From Sandarakinorhabdus sp. AAP62 (GTDB lineage: Bacteria; Pseudomonadota; Alphaproteobacteria; Sphingomonadales; Sphingomonadaceae): a stretch of DNA of 64,000 bases. The stretch spans positions 1 through 64,000 of the forward strand of contig NZ_ANFY01000009.1 of NCBI RefSeq assembly GCF_000331225.1, written 5' to 3'. This document shows positions 15,504 to 23,701 of this stretch, piece by piece. Within the stretch, counting starts at the first letter, position 1. Every line of letters starts with the position of its first letter. The translations under genes were made by a program, and so were the position numbers. The notes beneath the pieces were generated by a model that saw only the letters and a program-made list of their open reading frames with translations, was not told where the DNA came from and did no database searches.

Positions 15504-16826
15504 ATGCAGCGCCCCCGCACCGTCCCCTCTTCCCGCCTGTCGCGCCTTGCCGGTTTTGGCCGGCTGGCCGGCGGCATTGCCGGCAATGTGCTGGGCGGCG
15601 GCGCGCGCGAAGTGCTGAAGGGGCAGAAACCCGATCTGCCCAGCCTGTTGCTCAATCCCGCCAATGCCAGGCGTCTGGCCGATGAGCTGGCCCGGCTGCG
15701 CGGCGCGGCCATGAAGCTGGGGCAGTTGATCTCCATGGATGGCGGCGAGGTGCTGCCGCGCGAGCTGGCCGACATCCTTGCCCGGCTGCGGTCCGAAGCG
15801 GATCCGATGCCGGAAAAGCAGCTGGAACAGGTGCTGGTCACCGGCTGGGGGGCGGCGTGGCGCGGCCAGTTCCAACGGTTTGACATGGCACCGATGGCGG
15901 CGGCCTCGATTGGCCAGGTCCACCGGGCGGTGGCGCTGGATGGCCGCGACCTGGCCATCAAGGTGCAATATCCCGGCGTGGCCGGCAGCATCGATGCCGA
16001 TGTCGACAATGTGGCGACGCTGGTGAAGCTATCCGGCCTGCTGCCGGCCGGTTTTGCCGTCGATCCGCTGCTGGCCGAAGCGAAGCGCCAGTTGCACGAA
16101 GAGGCTGACTATGCGCGCGAAGGCGAAATGCTGGCGCGCTACGGCGCACTCGCCGCCGATTGGCCGGAGGTAACGGTGCCGGAGCTCGCGGCGGACCTGT
16201 CGCGGCCGACCATATTGGCCATGAGCCATGTGAAAGGTGTCGCCATCGACAAGGCCGCAGCCCTGCCCCAGGCCGAGCGCGACCGGCTGATGACGCTGAT
16301 GCTGCGCATCCTGATGGCTGAACTGTTCGACTGGCGAGTGATGCAGACCGATCCCAATTTCGCCAATTACCGCTATGATCTCAACAGCGGCCGGCTGGTG
16401 CTGCTCGATTTCGGCGCGGCGCGCGTGGTGCCGGATGCCATCAGCGACGGCTATCGCGCGCTGCTGGCATCCGGATTGGCGGGCGATGATGCGGCCCTGC
16501 TCGACGCCATGGCGGGGATCGGCATATTGCCGCCGAATGCGCCCGCCATGATGCGCGAGACCATCCTCGCCATGGCCCGCGACGGCTTTGCGCCGCTGCG
16601 CATGGCCGGACCTTTCGATTTCGGTGCCGGTGGCCTGGCCAGCAACTTGAAGGACCAGTCACAGATATTGGTGGGCCTGCGCGAACATTTCATCGCGCCC
16701 CCGCCCGACATCCTGTTCATCCAGCGCAAGATCGCCGGCATGTATCTGTTGGCCGCCCGCCTGAAGGCGCGCGTGGACGTGGCGGCGCTGGTGCGGCCCT
16801 ATATCGCCAGCCCCGCCCTTCAATAG
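15504..16826 (+). CDS. ABC1/UbiB-family atypical kinase
   Basis: 440 aa. The family-defining KLGQ is at residues 71-74 (KxGQ), with AASIGQVHRA (the alanine-rich loop) and LAIKVQYPGV following, then EADYAREGEM and the DFG-like LLDFGAARVV. Members are ATPases/kinases of the UbiB/ADCK group, usually tied to ubiquinone or other isoprenoid lipid metabolism at membranes. This shorter soluble form lacks C-terminal membrane helices and is not the ubiE-linked ubiB, so the symbol is withheld. It is on the same strand as the WS/DGAT gene, 64 nt downstream. It ends in a 7-bp convergent overlap with the next minus-strand gene. Confidence 0.85.
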   Translation: MQRPRTVPSSRLSRLAGFGRLAGGIAGNVLGGGAREVLKGQKPDLPSLLLNPANARRLADELARLRGAAMKLGQLISMDGGEVLPRELADILARLRSEADPMPEKQLEQVLVTGWGAAWRGQFQRFDMAPMAAASIGQVHRAVALDGRDLAIKVQYPGVAGSIDADVDNVATLVKLSGLLPAGFAVDPLLAEAKRQLHEEADYAREGEMLARYGALAADWPEVTVPELAADLSRPTILAMSHVKGVAIDKAAALPQAERDRLMTLMLRILMAELFDWRVMQTDPNFANYRYDLNSGRLVLLDFGAARVVPDAISDGYRALLASGLAGDDAALLDAMAGIGILPPNAPAMMRETILAMARDGFAPLRMAGPFDFGAGGLASNLKDQSQILVGLREHFIAPPPDILFIQRKIAGMYLLAARLKARVDVAALVRPYIASPALQ

Positions 16827-17209
16827 CAACGGATCATCTTCACCTTGTTGCCCTGATCCAGCACGAGACGCTGCGGGGCCATGCCCTTGACGTTCAGGAC
16901 CAGATCGAGCTGACCGCCCTGCATACGGCCCGACAGTGTCGCAGGCTCGCCGGCCGGGCCCTCTTCCATCGCCGATTGCGGGCCTGGGGTATGGGCGCTG
17001 TAGCGCCCTTCGATCCGGAAGTGACCATCCTTGCCGGCAACGACCGGGGCAAAGTTCGCGCTGGCACAGTCGGTTTCCAGCGTCACCCCGCTGGCGGAAA
17101 AGCGCAACAGATAGCGGCCGCCACTCCAGGTGCCATCGGGCGCGGAGGCGGCCATCAGCAGCAGCCCGATGCAAGGCGCGGAAATGGCGATGGGCATGCG
17201 GTAAGACAT
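16820..17209 (-). CDS. Small exported protein of unknown function
   Basis: 129 aa. The N-terminus MSYRMPIAISAPCIGLLLMA is a signal peptide, with a cysteine near residue 13 that is not a clear lipobox. The mature part is beta-rich (DGTWSGGRYLLRFSASGVTL) and ends KVKMIRCY, with two cysteines. The start is set by AGGAGA about 5 nt upstream. I do not recognise the family; it resembles small periplasmic META/lipocalin-like domains only loosely. It is separated from the PEP-CTERM gene by a terminator, so is probably a single transcription unit. Confidence 0.6.
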   Translation of the reverse strand: MSYRMPIAISAPCIGLLLMAASAPDGTWSGGRYLLRFSASGVTLETDCASANFAPVVAGKDGHFRIEGRYSAHTPGPQSAMEEGPAGEPATLSGRMQGGQLDLVLNVKGMAPQRLVLDQGNKVKMIRCY

Positions 17210-17227
17210 GATGTCTCCTGAAACGCG

Positions 17228-17257
17228 AAAAGGGCGCGCGCCAGCAAGCTCGCGCCC
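17228..17257 (-). terminator. Intrinsic terminator of the PEP-CTERM gene
   Basis: Read on the minus strand, GGGCGCG (17257-17251) pairs with CGCGCCC (17238-17232) across a 12-base loop, followed by TTTT (17231-17228). It lies 25 nt after the stop of the PEP-CTERM gene. Confidence 0.7.
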
Positions 17258-17281
17258 CCGCGATACCAATTTCGCCAGGCG

Positions 17282-19030
17282 TCAGGCGAAACCGTTTGCT
17301 CCCTCCCGGCGCCGACGGCGAGCAATTGCGCCGATCATGCCGAAGCCGGCCAGCATCGTCGCCCATGTCCCCGGTTCAGGCACGCCGTTCACGGCAACCT
17401 GGGCAACCCACTGGCCCCAGCGCGAGAAGCCGGAGGCTGCCGGATAGCCGGGCCGCGAGACTTCATAGGCCTGATCGGCGAACTGGCCGATCAGCCAGAA
17501 GCGGCTGGAATTGACCGGATCGAGCGTGACGGCAGCATAATCGCCCCAACGCTGACGCCCGGCCGGCGTGCCGCTCAATTCCGGCGCACCGTTCAGATAG
17601 CCCGCGGTCAGGCTTTCCTTGACCAGGATCGGATCGCCAAGCTGCACGATCCGGCCATCGCTGAGGATCCGGTAGGTATTGGCATAGATGCCGATCTTGC
17701 CGGTCAGCGGATCAAAGCCCGACCGGTTGTAGGCGATGACGGCGCGCTGATCCGACACAGCAATTGCGCCCTGATAGAAATCATAGGCACCATCGCCAAT
17801 GTCGATCACCTGGATGATCGCCTTGGTGGTCGAATCGGAGACGACCAGCTGCACGCGGGTAAAGTCCGTGCCTTCGGGCGTGACGGTGTGAACGAAGTAG
17901 GTCTTGCCGTTCAGCTCCCAGGCGTTGCCGGAAATGCGGTCATCCAGCACATCGATGTTGCGCAGCGGCACCGGGCTGCCAATCGGCACACGGCCCGGCT
18001 GGCGGCCCGGAGCGTTGCTGTCATAGCCGGTGGTCAGCAGCGTTGCCACCGACTGGGTGGCCGTTGTCGATCCCGCATTCAGGATGTCATAGGCCAGGGT
18101 GCCATTGATGAAGGCCGAAGCTGCCACGACATGGCCGGTGCCATCGCTTTCATGGGAGTTGACCCCCTGAATGGCAAAGCCGCGCGTGGTGTCATTGTTC
18201 TGGCTGCCGTTGACGAATGGCGTATTGAAGGTCGTTCCCGAAACGGTTGGACCACCGGCATCGAACAGCCCCGCCTTGTTCAGCACGAACAGCGACGTGC
18301 CGCGATACAGCGTCGATCCACCCGGCGTGGCCGCAGCGAAATTGTTGGTGCCGATGTAGATGGCGTTGTTGTCCATCGCCAGGGTCGGATAGTCGGCGAT
18401 GGTCGCACAGCCGGTGCACAGCGGCGCCAGGCCCTCGAACCTTGTGGCCTTCCACTCGCCAAGCGCATCGGCGGTGGTGGATACCGCTATGTTGATATCG
18501 CGCAATTGGGCGCCGAAGCCGATGGCGATCCAGCGATCAGTGCTATGGTCAAACAGGATGCGCGGGTCACCGCCGGTGGCGCCCTGGCCCAACTGGTTCC
18601 AGAAGCCATTGTCTGTTGAGGCGCCAAGCAGGTTGCCGGTGCTCTTTGAGAAGACCGCGAAACCGCCGTTGATGAGCTGAACGAACTGCGTGGTGCCAAC
18701 CGCGCCCATCGTATCGGGCGGAACCAGCGCGCGGCCAAGCAGGCGCGTGTCATAATCGCCAAGGGCCGCGAACGAGCTGATGATGCGCGAATCGGGGTGA
18801 GGCTGGTTGCCGAACACGGTTGGCGACGGGCCGAAGAAATCCTGGCCCACAGTGGTGAGCAGCGGGGTGCCGCCGGGCTGGCCCGGATCGACGGTAACAC
18901 GCGGCAACCGTTCGGTGAGACGCGCGCTCTTCGTTTGCGTTGGATCGCCGAAAGCGGGATCAGTCGCCAGCGCCGGCGCAGCGGACGACAGGAGAACGCC
19001 GCATGCGGCGAGCAGGAACATCGGCTTCAT
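17282..19030 (-). CDS. Exported protein with PEP-CTERM sorting tail
   Basis: 582 aa. An N-terminal signal peptide (MKPMFLLAACGVLLSSAAPA) is followed by a long secreted domain with repeated beta-like segments and no motif I recognise. The C-terminus has the PEP-CTERM module: VPEPGTWATMLAGFGMIG, a short hydrophobic stretch, then ARRRRREG. Such tails are recognised by the exosortase system, which processes and attaches proteins at the outer membrane or exopolysaccharide. Nine residues follow the arginine cluster, slightly longer than usual. The start at 19030 is chosen by the signal peptide; the upstream region 19080-19145 is markedly AT-rich and may hold the promoter. No exosortase gene is in the window. 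Confidence 0.8.
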   Translation of the reverse strand: MKPMFLLAACGVLLSSAAPALATDPAFGDPTQTKSARLTERLPRVTVDPGQPGGTPLLTTVGQDFFGPSPTVFGNQPHPDSRIISSFAALGDYDTRLLGRALVPPDTMGAVGTTQFVQLINGGFAVFSKSTGNLLGASTDNGFWNQLGQGATGGDPRILFDHSTDRWIAIGFGAQLRDINIAVSTTADALGEWKATRFEGLAPLCTGCATIADYPTLAMDNNAIYIGTNNFAAATPGGSTLYRGTSLFVLNKAGLFDAGGPTVSGTTFNTPFVNGSQNNDTTRGFAIQGVNSHESDGTGHVVAASAFINGTLAYDILNAGSTTATQSVATLLTTGYDSNAPGRQPGRVPIGSPVPLRNIDVLDDRISGNAWELNGKTYFVHTVTPEGTDFTRVQLVVSDSTTKAIIQVIDIGDGAYDFYQGAIAVSDQRAVIAYNRSGFDPLTGKIGIYANTYRILSDGRIVQLGDPILVKESLTAGYLNGAPELSGTPAGRQRWGDYAAVTLDPVNSSRFWLIGQFADQAYEVSRPGYPAASGFSRWGQWVAQVAVNGVPEPGTWATMLAGFGMIGAIARRRRREGANGFA

Positions 19031-19129
19031 TTGACTACCCCCAATTGCACAACAAACCTGCCGCGTGAACGGCACAGTGAAGCGTGTCACAATTACGGCC
19101 AACCGCAAGCAAAAAATATGAATGTTAAA

Positions 19130-19609
19130 TTAATAGTTCGTTATCATTGGCAAGGTGCAGGCGTCGACCCAGCCGCAAGCGACAAGGCTCGCAAGCCGCT
19201 CCGGCGCAATCTCAACGGAGGAAAGGCGGTCACCACCAGCCGGGAAAACGGTGGGAAAGGCCTTCAGCGACACATCCACCCACACTGGCACATCGGTGGC
19301 CAGCCCGAACGGGCAGACGCCGCCAACGGCATGGCCAGTCACCGCCAGCGTTTCCCCGGCATCCAGCATGCGCGGCTTGCCACCCAGCGATTCCCGCGCC
19401 TTACGGTTGTCCAGCCGGGCATCGCCGCGCGTCACCAGCAGCAACACTTCGCCATTCACCCGCATCGCCAACGTTTTCGCGATCCGCGCCGGTTCCACAC
19501 CCAGCGCGGCGGCGGCTTCGGCAACCGTCGCGGTCGACGCGCCAGGGATGATCATCGGCACATCAGGGGCATGGACAGCCAGCCAGCGGAGCACGTCATC
19601 ATGAGCCAT
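19130..19609 (-). CDS. YbaK/EbsC-family aminoacyl-tRNA deacylase
   Basis: 159 aa. It is a stand-alone tRNA-editing domain that hydrolyses mischarged aminoacyl-tRNA. STATVAEAAAALGVEPARIAKTLAM carries the active-site lysine of the family, and ESLGGKPRML, GVCPFGLATDVPVWVDVSL and the closing VDACTLP are typical. The start at 19609 (MAHDDVL) removes a non-conserved upstream extension. It is divergent from the exported-protein gene at 19719. Whether it edits Cys-, Ala- or other tRNA cannot be told. Confidence 0.85.
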   Translation of the reverse strand: MAHDDVLRWLAVHAPDVPMIIPGASTATVAEAAAALGVEPARIAKTLAMRVNGEVLLLVTRGDARLDNRKARESLGGKPRMLDAGETLAVTGHAVGGVCPFGLATDVPVWVDVSLKAFPTVFPAGGDRLSSVEIAPERLASLVACGWVDACTLPMITNY

Positions 19610-19718
19610 GGCTCTGGAATTGCCCGCAATTGCGGCAACGCACAAGAGTATTGGTTTGACAACACACCTGGGCTGCGGCAGCGAAGCCGCATCGTCACCT
19701 GTTCCGAAGGGGAAGACC

Positions 19719-20468
19719 ATGCGACTCGCATCTTGCGCGCTGGCGGCACTGTTGTTGGCCGGCACCGTTCATCCACACGCTGCGGCTCAGCCCGCTGCCG
19801 AACCCACCGCCGCTGATCTGGTGGCCAGGAACCTGGCCGCGCGCGGCGGCAGTGCGGCGCTGGCGGCGCTGAAATCGGTGCGCCTCGAAGGCAAGCTGAT
19901 CTTCCCCGGCGGTTTCGAGCTGACCTACAACGAAGTGCGCTCCGGCGGTGCGACGCGGTTCGAAGCGGCGCTGCAGGGCCTCGCGCTGGTACAGGCCTAT
20001 GACGGCAAGGGCGGTGCCTGGCGCATCAACCCGTTCCAGGGCCGCAAGGACGCCGAGAAGATGAGCGACGACGAAGCCCGCAGCCTGGCCGACAGCGCCA
20101 GCATCGCCGGCGTCCTGCTGTCTGCCGCCAGCGATGGCAGCAGCACCACCTATCTGGGCCGCGAGGATTTCGACGGCACCAATTGCTACAAGCTGAAGGT
20201 GGCGCAGCCGGATGGCGATGAATTCGTCTATCTGATCGACCCTGATTCCATGCTGGAAGTGAAGATCATCGAAACCCGTCGCATCCGCGGCGCCGTGCAG
20301 GTGAGCGAAAGCGAACTGGGCGATTATGAAGCCGTGGGCGGCGTGATGTTCCCGATGTCGATCGAATCCGGCCCGCAAGGATCAAGCCAGCGCCAGCGCA
20401 TCATCGTTGCCAGGGGCACCGCCAACGCGGACGCCCCAGCGACGCTGTTCGCGCAGCCGACCAATTGA
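19719..20468 (+). CDS. Exported LolA-like protein
   Basis: 249 aa. A signal peptide (MRLASCALAALLLAGTVHPHAAA) precedes a beta-sheet protein starting TAADLVARNLAARGGSAAL, a phrase common at the start of outer-membrane lipoprotein-sorting (LolA/LolB-fold) proteins of unknown cargo. DYEAVGGVMFPMSIES near the end fits the same fold. The start is supported by GAAGGGGAAG 5 nt upstream. It stops 14 nt before the sortilin-like propeller and is likely co-transcribed with it and the TonB receptor. Lipoprotein or lipid binding is only a fold-based guess. Confidence 0.65.
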   Translation: MRLASCALAALLLAGTVHPHAAAQPAAEPTAADLVARNLAARGGSAALAALKSVRLEGKLIFPGGFELTYNEVRSGGATRFEAALQGLALVQAYDGKGGAWRINPFQGRKDAEKMSDDEARSLADSASIAGVLLSAASDGSSTTYLGREDFDGTNCYKLKVAQPDGDEFVYLIDPDSMLEVKIIETRRIRGAVQVSESELGDYEAVGGVMFPMSIESGPQGSSQRQRIIVARGTANADAPATLFAQPTN

Positions 20469-20482
20469 AGAGAGGACAGGAC

Positions 20483-23400
20483 ATGACCCGCATTGCTCTG
20501 CTGGCCGGATCGGCCCTCACCCTCGCCCTCCCCGCCTTTGCCGCCGAAATGGCCGCACCGCCAGCCGGTGCCGGTATTTCCGGTTTGGGCATCCGCAACA
20601 TCGGTTCGGCGGCCATGTCCGGCCGCATTGCCGCCATCGCGGCGCGCACCGAAGATGATGGCAAGGTCACCATATTCGTGGGCGCGGCATCGGGCGGCGT
20701 GTGGAAATCCGAAGACGGCGGCACGACATTTGCGCCCAAGTTCGATCGCCAGCCCGTGCAATCGATCGGCGCCGTCACGCTGGACCCGACCAACAAGCGC
20801 ACGGTTTGGGTCGGCACCGGCGAGACCTGGACCCGCAACAGCGTTTCGGTGGGCGACGGCGTCTACAAATCCACCGATGGCGGCGACAACTGGACCCACA
20901 TGGGCCTGCCCGGCACCGAACGGATCGCCGATATCGTCGTGCACCCGACCAACAGCGATGTGGTGTATGTCTGCGCCACCGGCGCGCTGTGGAGCGACAG
21001 TGCCGAACGCGGCGTCTACAAGACCACCGACGGCGGCAAGAGCTGGGCGCATATATTGAAGGCTCCCAATCTGTCCACCGGCTGCTCCTCGCTCAGCCTC
21101 GATCCGTCCAACCCGGAAAAGCTGATCGTCGGGCTGTGGGATTTCCGCCGCAAGGGCTGGACCTTCCGTTCTGGCGGCGATGGCCCCAACGCCCCGTCGG
21201 GCAGCGCCATGATGGTCAGCGACAATGGTGGTGCGCGCTGGACGAAGCTGGACGCCGCCACCGCCAAGGGCCTGCCGGCCGGGCCGTGGGGCCGCATCGA
21301 GGTGGTGCACGCTCCATCCAACCCCAAGCGCGTCTATGCCTTTGTCGAACATGTGAAATCCGCGCTCTATGTCTCGGATGATGGCGGGCAGAGCTTTGAA
21401 GCGCGAGATCGCAGCCAGATGATGGTGTGGCGGCCCTTCTACTTCTCCAAGCTGGTGGTGGACCCGACCAATGCCGATCGCCTGTTCAAGATGAACCTGC
21501 AGGTGATCGTATCCGACAATGGCGGCAAGAGCTTTTCCAACACCGCCGGCGGCAGCCATGCCGACTGGCACGATCTGTGGGTGAACCCCAAGAACCCCAA
21601 GCATCTGATCGGCGCCGATGATGGCGGCCTGTGGATCAGCTATGACGGCGGCAGCAAATGGTGGCACGCCCGCAACCTGCCGATCAGCCAGTTCTACCAT
21701 GTCGCCATCGACGAGAAGGATCCGTATCAGGTCTATGGCGGCCTGCAGGACAATTCATCCTGGGTGGGCGACAGCGAATATCCGGGCGGGATCACCAATC
21801 ACCGCTGGGAAAATCTTTATGGCGGCGATGGTTTCTGGGTGCTGCCCGATCCGGCCAGCCCCGATCATGTCTATGCCGAATATCAGGGCGGCAACATCGC
21901 CTGGATCAACCGCAAGACCCTGGAACAGAAGGCGATCCAGCCCAAGGCCGGTTACAAGGAGAAACTGCGCTTCAACTGGAACACGCCGATGGCGCTGAGC
22001 CCGCACGACAAGAGCGTGCTGTATCTCGGCAGCCAATATCTCCACCGCACCCGCGACCATGGCAACACGTGGGAGCGCATCTCGCCCGATCTTTCCACCA
22101 ACAATCCGGCCAAGCAGCAGCAGGAGAAATCCGGCGGCATCACGGTCGACAACTCGTCGGCGGAAATGCACACGACGATCTATTCGATCAGCGAAAGCCC
22201 CAAGGCCGCCGGCACCATCTGGGTTGGCACCGATGATGGCAATGTGCAGGTAACAAGCAATGGCGGCGGCAGCTGGACCAATGTCACCAGGGCGCTGAAG
22301 CTGGGCCCGGACAATACGGTAAGCTGGGTCGAAGCCAGCCAGCATGATGCGGCCACCGCCTATGTCGCAGTCGATCGTCACAGCTTTGGCGACATGGCCC
22401 CGCACCTGTTTGTCACCCGCGATGGCGGCAAGTCGTTTGCCCGCATCGCTGGCCCGGCCACGTCTGGCATCCGCGGCTATGCGCACGTGATCAAGGAAGA
22501 CCGGGTTGACCGGAACATACTTTATGCCGGCACCGAATTCGGCCTGTTCATCAGCCGTAACGGCGGCGCCAATTGGGAGGAATTCCGCCCTGGCAATTTC
22601 CCGGCCGTGGCGGTGCGCGACATCGCCCAATCGAAGAAGGGCGATGATCTGGTGCTGGCCACCCACGGCCGCGGCATCTGGGTGATCGACGATGTCTCGC
22701 CACTGCGCAGCCTCACGCCCGCCGTGGTGGCCGCCAACGTCACGCTGCTGGCCTCGGCGCCGGTGGAACAGCGCATCCAGGGCAATGGCGGCTGGTCGGA
22801 AGGCGATGCCAATTTCGTCGGTGACAATCCGGCTTCGGGCGCCGTCATCACCTATTACCAGAAGGCCCGCCACGTCATCGGGCGCATGAAGCTGGAAATC
22901 ATCGGCCCCGATGGCAAATTGGTGGAGGAATTGCCGACCGCCAAGCGCAAGGGCCTCAATCGCGTCGAATGGTCGATGCGCACCAAGCCGCCGGTGGTCC
23001 CGCCAGCAGCCAGCATCGCCGGCAATTCGATCCTGGGCCAGCGCTATCTGCCCGGCCAGTACAAGGTGCGGCTGACCAAGGCCGGCGAAGTCACCGAAGT
23101 GCCGCTCACCGTGGTGACCGATCCGCGCGCGACCTACACGGTGGCCGACCAGCAGGCGCAGTTCGATGCGGCTGAACGGGTGAAGACATTGTTCCGCCGC
23201 ATGACTGGCCTCACCTTCGGGCTGGTGGCGATGAAGCAGGGCGCCGAAAAGGCCGCTGCCGATCCCGCGGCCACTCCAGCGGCAAAAAAGGCTGCGCTGG
23301 AACTGGTAATGAAGACCGATGAACTGCGCAGGCAGGTCGTCGCCACCACTGAAGGCGGCGCCATCACTGGCGAAGAGCGTCTGCGTGAAAACATGGACTC

Positions 23401-23701
23401 GGCCTATGGCCAGATCATCAGCACCGAAGGCCGGCCGCCAGCCTATGCCATCGCCCGGGTCGATGCGCTGGAGAAGGAGCTGAAGGAAGTCGAGGACGCC
23501 TTTGCCGCCCTGAAGGCAACGAAAGCGGCGGCCCTCAACAGCGCGCTCAAACTGGTCGGCATCACGCCGCTCAGCCTGGCATCTGTCGAAGTGGACATGG
23601 CGCCAACCGGCGGCCAGCTGACGGCCCTGGGCCGCGGCCTGGTTGGCGCCCGTTACTTCGGCGATTTCCGCAACCTTGCCTTCCCGCGCAAGAAGCGGTG
23701 A
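20483..23701 (+). CDS. Exported sortilin/VPS10-like beta-propeller protein
   Basis: 1072 aa. A signal peptide (MTRIALLAGSALTLALPAFA) precedes two propeller-like arrays with many Asp-box turns of the form S-D-D/N-G-G-x-x-W or F: GVWKSEDGGTTF, GVYKSTDGGDNWTHMG, GVYKTTDGGKSWAHI, ALYVSDDGGQSF, HLFVTRDGGKSF and LFISRNGGANWEEF. This repeat pattern matches sortilin-type and bacterial glycoside-hydrolase-like BNR propellers. The C-terminal 250 residues are a non-propeller module. No enzymatic residues are certain. GAGAGGACAGG precedes the ATG at 20483. The stop overlaps the GTG of the TonB receptor. Confidence 0.8.
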   Translation: MTRIALLAGSALTLALPAFAAEMAAPPAGAGISGLGIRNIGSAAMSGRIAAIAARTEDDGKVTIFVGAASGGVWKSEDGGTTFAPKFDRQPVQSIGAVTLDPTNKRTVWVGTGETWTRNSVSVGDGVYKSTDGGDNWTHMGLPGTERIADIVVHPTNSDVVYVCATGALWSDSAERGVYKTTDGGKSWAHILKAPNLSTGCSSLSLDPSNPEKLIVGLWDFRRKGWTFRSGGDGPNAPSGSAMMVSDNGGARWTKLDAATAKGLPAGPWGRIEVVHAPSNPKRVYAFVEHVKSALYVSDDGGQSFEARDRSQMMVWRPFYFSKLVVDPTNADRLFKMNLQVIVSDNGGKSFSNTAGGSHADWHDLWVNPKNPKHLIGADDGGLWISYDGGSKWWHARNLPISQFYHVAIDEKDPYQVYGGLQDNSSWVGDSEYPGGITNHRWENLYGGDGFWVLPDPASPDHVYAEYQGGNIAWINRKTLEQKAIQPKAGYKEKLRFNWNTPMALSPHDKSVLYLGSQYLHRTRDHGNTWERISPDLSTNNPAKQQQEKSGGITVDNSSAEMHTTIYSISESPKAAGTIWVGTDDGNVQVTSNGGGSWTNVTRALKLGPDNTVSWVEASQHDAATAYVAVDRHSFGDMAPHLFVTRDGGKSFARIAGPATSGIRGYAHVIKEDRVDRNILYAGTEFGLFISRNGGANWEEFRPGNFPAVAVRDIAQSKKGDDLVLATHGRGIWVIDDVSPLRSLTPAVVAANVTLLASAPVEQRIQGNGGWSEGDANFVGDNPASGAVITYYQKARHVIGRMKLEIIGPDGKLVEELPTAKRKGLNRVEWSMRTKPPVVPPAASIAGNSILGQRYLPGQYKVRLTKAGEVTEVPLTVVTDPRATYTVADQQAQFDAAERVKTLFRRMTGLTFGLVAMKQGAEKAAADPAATPAAKKAALELVMKTDELRRQVVATTEGGAITGEERLRENMDSAYGQIISTEGRPPAYAIARVDALEKELKEVEDAFAALKATKAAALNSALKLVGITPLSLASVEVDMAPTGGQLTALGRGLVGARYFGDFRNLAFPRKKR

